A stretch of 64,000 nt of DNA from Desulfatirhabdium butyrativorans DSM 18734 (GTDB lineage Bacteria; Desulfobacterota; Desulfobacteria; Desulfobacterales; Desulfatirhabdiaceae). Shown in pieces: positions 60,943-64,000 of the stretch. Where the stretch lies: NCBI RefSeq assembly GCF_000429925.1, contig NZ_KE386985.1, positions 121,225 through 185,224 on the forward strand. The letters run 5' to 3'. A program made the translations under genes and the position numbers. Each line of letters starts with the position of its first letter. Within the stretch, counting starts at the first letter, position 1. Below the pieces are notes generated by a model. The model made no database searches. It worked only from the letters and a program-made list of their open reading frames with translations, and was not told the DNA's origin.

Positions 60943-63393
60943 CTATGATCCGATGAATTCAAAACGGACGTGCTGCTGCATTCGCTCGATTCGGATGAAA
61001 ATTTCTTTCAGCATGGTCCGTTCGATTTGGGTCAGTTCTTTTGGATTGACGAAGTTGTTTGCTTCGGTTCTATCGATCAGAAGCCCATGCACCTGGCGGG
61101 AGAAGCGAAGCTGCATCAGGAATCCATAGGCATGCTCCATTTCCTTGTATGCCTCCCATGCCAGTTTCTTCCGATGAACCAACTGCAGCATCCGCTCCGG
61201 CGTATTGGTTTCGGCCACCCCGTATTTGAGCGCATAGATGCGGATGATATCGATGATTGGCATCATTGCGCTCTTGATATCCAGGGAATCCCGGTATTCT
61301 CCTTTGGATTGCACGACGAAATTCCGGAAAAAACCAACAGGTGGGCGGAAATACAAGGCGTTTTCGGTCATGTGCCGGAAAAATCCGGCCCATCCGAGTA
61401 ACGTCTCCATCAGATACCGGCGCAGATCACGCACCAGGGCCATGTCTCCGTATCCTCCCCGGAAATCGAAAAATATGCTGGCCTGAAGCAGATCTTCCGC
61501 TTCCGCCTGATGGGTCCAGTTCGAAAAATAGCGTTTCCAGACCGATACGGGCTGGCACCACAACGGGTTTTTGGCCATGACGCCGCCCTGGCAGAACTCG
61601 TAACCGGCCTGATTCAGCCAGTTGCAGACCGTTTCTCCCAGTGCCAGAAAATACGATCGGACCGTTTCGCCGCTCGATTCCGGAGGGTCTTCATAGAGAA
61701 TGGCGTTGTCCTGATCGGTTTTCAGCGTCTGTTCCTTTCTGCCTTCACTGCCCAGAACCATGAACGCAAACCGGCAGGGCGGAGGCCCGATTGTTTCGAT
61801 GGCCATATCGAGGATTTTGACCAGGATCATGTCTGAAACGGTTGTGATCATTCGGGTCAGATTCTCGGCCTTTGCGCCGCAGCGAATCAGATGCTGAATG
61901 ACGGCAGGCAACTGCCTGTGCAAACGGGCCATTTCATCCAGGCTGCCGGAAGCCTGGATTTCCCGCATCAGGTTCAGGGGGGAGTGGCCCCGGGCGGCCA
62001 GAATATCCCTGTTGGTCAAAATGCCGACGACCGTATCCCGCGCATCGGTGATTGCCAGATGTTTCACGCCCTGCTGCATCATGACCATCATGGCATCGAA
62101 TATCGGGACTTTTGGGGAAATACCCCGCAACGGGGAGGACATGATGGCGGCCACCGGTTCCTGAATGTCCAATCCGGCTGCAATGACCTTTTTCCGCAAA
62201 TCGCTTTCTGTCACAATCCCGATGAATTTGCCCTGCCTGTCGGTCACCAGGATGCTGCTGCACCGATGGTGTCCCATCCGCTCTGCAACCGTGCGGATGG
62301 GCATATCCATGGGACAGTGGACGATGTTGGCCTGATAAATCCCCTCGATGGGTTGATCAAGATGGCTCGGTGCGGTTGTTTCACCGGCGTGAATCATTTG
62401 GGCAACGATGGCCGCATAGGATCGATCCAGCATCCATTTCCCGAATGTGTCGGTAAAAAAGGCCCTGAAATGCTCGAACCGGTTGCATGTCTCCAGAAAC
62501 CGCTCTTTGGGCCATACGTAGCAATACGTGTTTTCCGTGGCTTTGAGGGAGCGGATGGCGATGGCGTTGTTCAGCAGCATGGAAATGCCGCCATAAAGAC
62601 TGCCTTCGCCCATCCGGTCATGCAGGATGAGGTGATTGCCTTCCTCAAAATAGCGCTCGGCCGCGCCTTTCTGAATGAGAACCAGGTACGCGATCTCGGA
62701 GCTTCCCTGGCTGAAGATGACGTGATTCTGCGGATGGAATACGATGGACAGTTCGGAGGCGATCCTGGCGATTTCAGCCTCCGGCAGGAAGGAGAACGGC
62801 GCAATATCCTGCAGGAAACTCCTGGCCTGCCTGGATACGATCATGGATGCATAGGAGGCATCCATCATTTTCCGAGTGAACGTGCCTGTAAAAAACTCGG
62901 TCACAACCGGATGGCGGTTGCAGAGATCCAGAAATACGTGTCCCGGAACCACCCATAAAACCGTATCCCGTCTCGCTTTGACCGATTTGTCCGCCAGACC
63001 GGCATTCAGCAGCATCGATGTTGCGCCAAAAATATCGCCTTCCGAAAGAATGCGGCTTTGGTGGGCGAGATCGAGCAAAAACCCTTCGCACTGGGGGGCG
63101 AACAATTCGCTTTCTTTCGAGCCGTTTGTCCCCGTTGTTTCAATCGGTTGTCGATCCTGAAGCTCCAGTATCCCTGTCTTGACGAGATAGACGTTTTCAA
63201 CCCTGGATGTGCCTTGAAGAAACAGGATGGTGCCTTCGGGAATCGCCTCCGGGTAGATGGCAGGGGATAGGGCTTTTCGTTCGGATTCCGGCAGGGAGGC
63301 AAAAGGCGGGATCCGGGAAAGCCAGTCGACGATCCGGTTGCCGGATTCATCGGAGATTGGGGCCGAATTTGTCGAAAAATAGCCTGTTCCCAT
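60943..63393 (-). CDS. Double cNMP-binding, CBS pair and DUF294 nucleotidyltransferase protein
   Basis: This 816-residue protein has five modules. Two cNMP-binding beta-barrels (about 35-165 and 200-320) with ISEGDIFGATSMLL-like and MGEGSLYGGISMLL loops; two CBS domains (about 345-470: SSILVTDRQGKFIGIVTESDLRKK, HLAITDARDTVVGILTNRDIL); a DUF294 nucleotidyltransferase (about 490-640: FMVLGSEGRKEQTLKTDQDNAILYED with the GS...DxD site); and DUF294_C with LQASIFFDFRGGYGD. One cNMP domain is usual; two is less common. It may be a cAMP- and adenylate-responsive enzyme. Its substrate is unknown. The start is ATG at 63391-63393. Confidence 0.9.
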   Translation of the reverse strand: MGTGYFSTNSAPISDESGNRIVDWLSRIPPFASLPESERKALSPAIYPEAIPEGTILFLQGTSRVENVYLVKTGILELQDRQPIETTGTNGSKESELFAPQCEGFLLDLAHQSRILSEGDIFGATSMLLNAGLADKSVKARRDTVLWVVPGHVFLDLCNRHPVVTEFFTGTFTRKMMDASYASMIVSRQARSFLQDIAPFSFLPEAEIARIASELSIVFHPQNHVIFSQGSSEIAYLVLIQKGAAERYFEEGNHLILHDRMGEGSLYGGISMLLNNAIAIRSLKATENTYCYVWPKERFLETCNRFEHFRAFFTDTFGKWMLDRSYAAIVAQMIHAGETTAPSHLDQPIEGIYQANIVHCPMDMPIRTVAERMGHHRCSSILVTDRQGKFIGIVTESDLRKKVIAAGLDIQEPVAAIMSSPLRGISPKVPIFDAMMVMMQQGVKHLAITDARDTVVGILTNRDILAARGHSPLNLMREIQASGSLDEMARLHRQLPAVIQHLIRCGAKAENLTRMITTVSDMILVKILDMAIETIGPPPCRFAFMVLGSEGRKEQTLKTDQDNAILYEDPPESSGETVRSYFLALGETVCNWLNQAGYEFCQGGVMAKNPLWCQPVSVWKRYFSNWTHQAEAEDLLQASIFFDFRGGYGDMALVRDLRRYLMETLLGWAGFFRHMTENALYFRPPVGFFRNFVVQSKGEYRDSLDIKSAMMPIIDIIRIYALKYGVAETNTPERMLQLVHRKKLAWEAYKEMEHAYGFLMQLRFSRQVHGLLIDRTEANNFVNPKELTQIERTMLKEIFIRIERMQQHVRFEFIGS

Positions 63394-63440
63394 GCTTTCC
63401 TCACATGCTTGGTGGAATCTTGTCTGGATCCCAAAATGGC

Positions 63441-63700
<260 letters not shown>

Positions 63701-63897
63701 CGCCCCTATTCTCTCTTTCCTCCATTGAATATCGTGAAGCGATTGTATCGGATCGGACAAGCCTGTCAACATGGATGCTCCCGATAGGCGTTTCACAAGC
63801 CCGGGTTGGCGTCATCGCCATGCCTGATTCCCTTTCGCATCCGGATGCCGTGAAATGTCGTTTTCAAACCGCACGTAATGCGCTATTCTACCAACGT

Positions 63898-63965
63898 ATT
63901 CCTGAACCGGCATCGGGTTTTGGGCTGCATGAGTCGCAGCAGATGCTGCAAGCGGAAACAGCTCT
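63898..63965. repeat. Partial MITE-like copy at the right edge
   Basis: TTCCTGAACCGGCATCGGG, then GGTTTTGGGCTGCATGAGTCGCAGC and TGCTGCAAGCGGAAACAG resemble the left half of the TGCCTGAACGG element. The match is degenerate. The remaining bases to 64000 show no clear gene. Confidence 0.35.
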
Positions 63966-64000
63966 GGTGGATGGGCTTGATAACCACCGGAAGCGGTCTG

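Overview
The window looks like chromosome from a Gram-negative, anaerobic member of the Desulfobacterota (formerly Deltaproteobacteria), most like the sulfate-reducer lineages. This is inference: no 16S or dissimilatory sulfate genes are present. Supporting signs are a korDABC-type 2-oxoacid:ferredoxin oxidoreductase, two UGA-containing selenoprotein genes in a row, PrkA/YeaH/SpoVR proteins, a CooT-like nickel protein with a DUF3842 partner, an MlaE permease, MltG, TatA and sigma-54 regulation. Coding DNA is moderately G+C-rich. I see no rRNA, tRNA, CRISPR array or prophage.

Layout. 1-4.9 kb: the end of a polyketide-type dehydratase gene, SpoVR, XerD and a REC-adenylate cyclase. 5.2-10.8 kb: four genes joined by 4-base overlaps (glycogen phosphorylase, GT2, GT4, MlaE). 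10.8-11.2 kb: a gene-free stretch with a sigma-54 promoter followed about 50 bases later by an intrinsic terminator, a likely small RNA or leader. 11.2-19.5 kb: FAH-family enzyme, radical SAM protein, small His-rich exported protein, ManA, a truncated cyclase, a two-domain kinase and an IspH-UbiA fusion. 19.7-25 kb: CooT-like, DUF3842, NYN, ParB, ParA, an M48 peptidase with TPRs and MobA. 25.4-35.4 kb: a chemosensory cluster (CheA-REC, MCP, CheW, CheB, CheR) ending in a REC-REC-GGDEF protein; its gene set resembles Wsp, so the expected output is c-di-GMP. 35.4-39.4 kb: prkA and yeaH with a RAYT-type transposase gene fitted between them. 39.7-41.3 kb: a cytidylate kinase-like gene followed by two selenoprotein genes. 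41.4-47 kb: TatA, a zinc-ribbon protein, a two-subunit CoA-transferase and korDABC. 47-64 kb: MltG, DUF2062, B12 radical SAM, NFACT-R, phosphoglucomutase, YifB, an orphan HigA, an NtrB/NtrC-like pair, archaemetzincin, an OFA transporter and a cNMP/CBS/DUF294 protein.

The gaps between genes are crowded with repeats: a MITE-like element with TGCCTGAACGG ends, a second element with GATGAACTCG ends, TTCCAGC inverted-repeat elements, REP-like GGCGAAAGCC hairpins, heptamer arrays (TGACTCC, GTGGGCA and CCCATCG types) and GACAAC hexamer arrays. Seven genes have one of these repeats touching, or within 3 bases of, their stop codon.

The best candidates for undescribed biology are the tandem selenoprotein locus with its attenuator-like leader, the sigma-54-driven short transcript with an exposed anti-Shine-Dalgarno tract, and the stop-codon-associated repeats. 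All positions come from reading the sequence; no database search or folding program was run.
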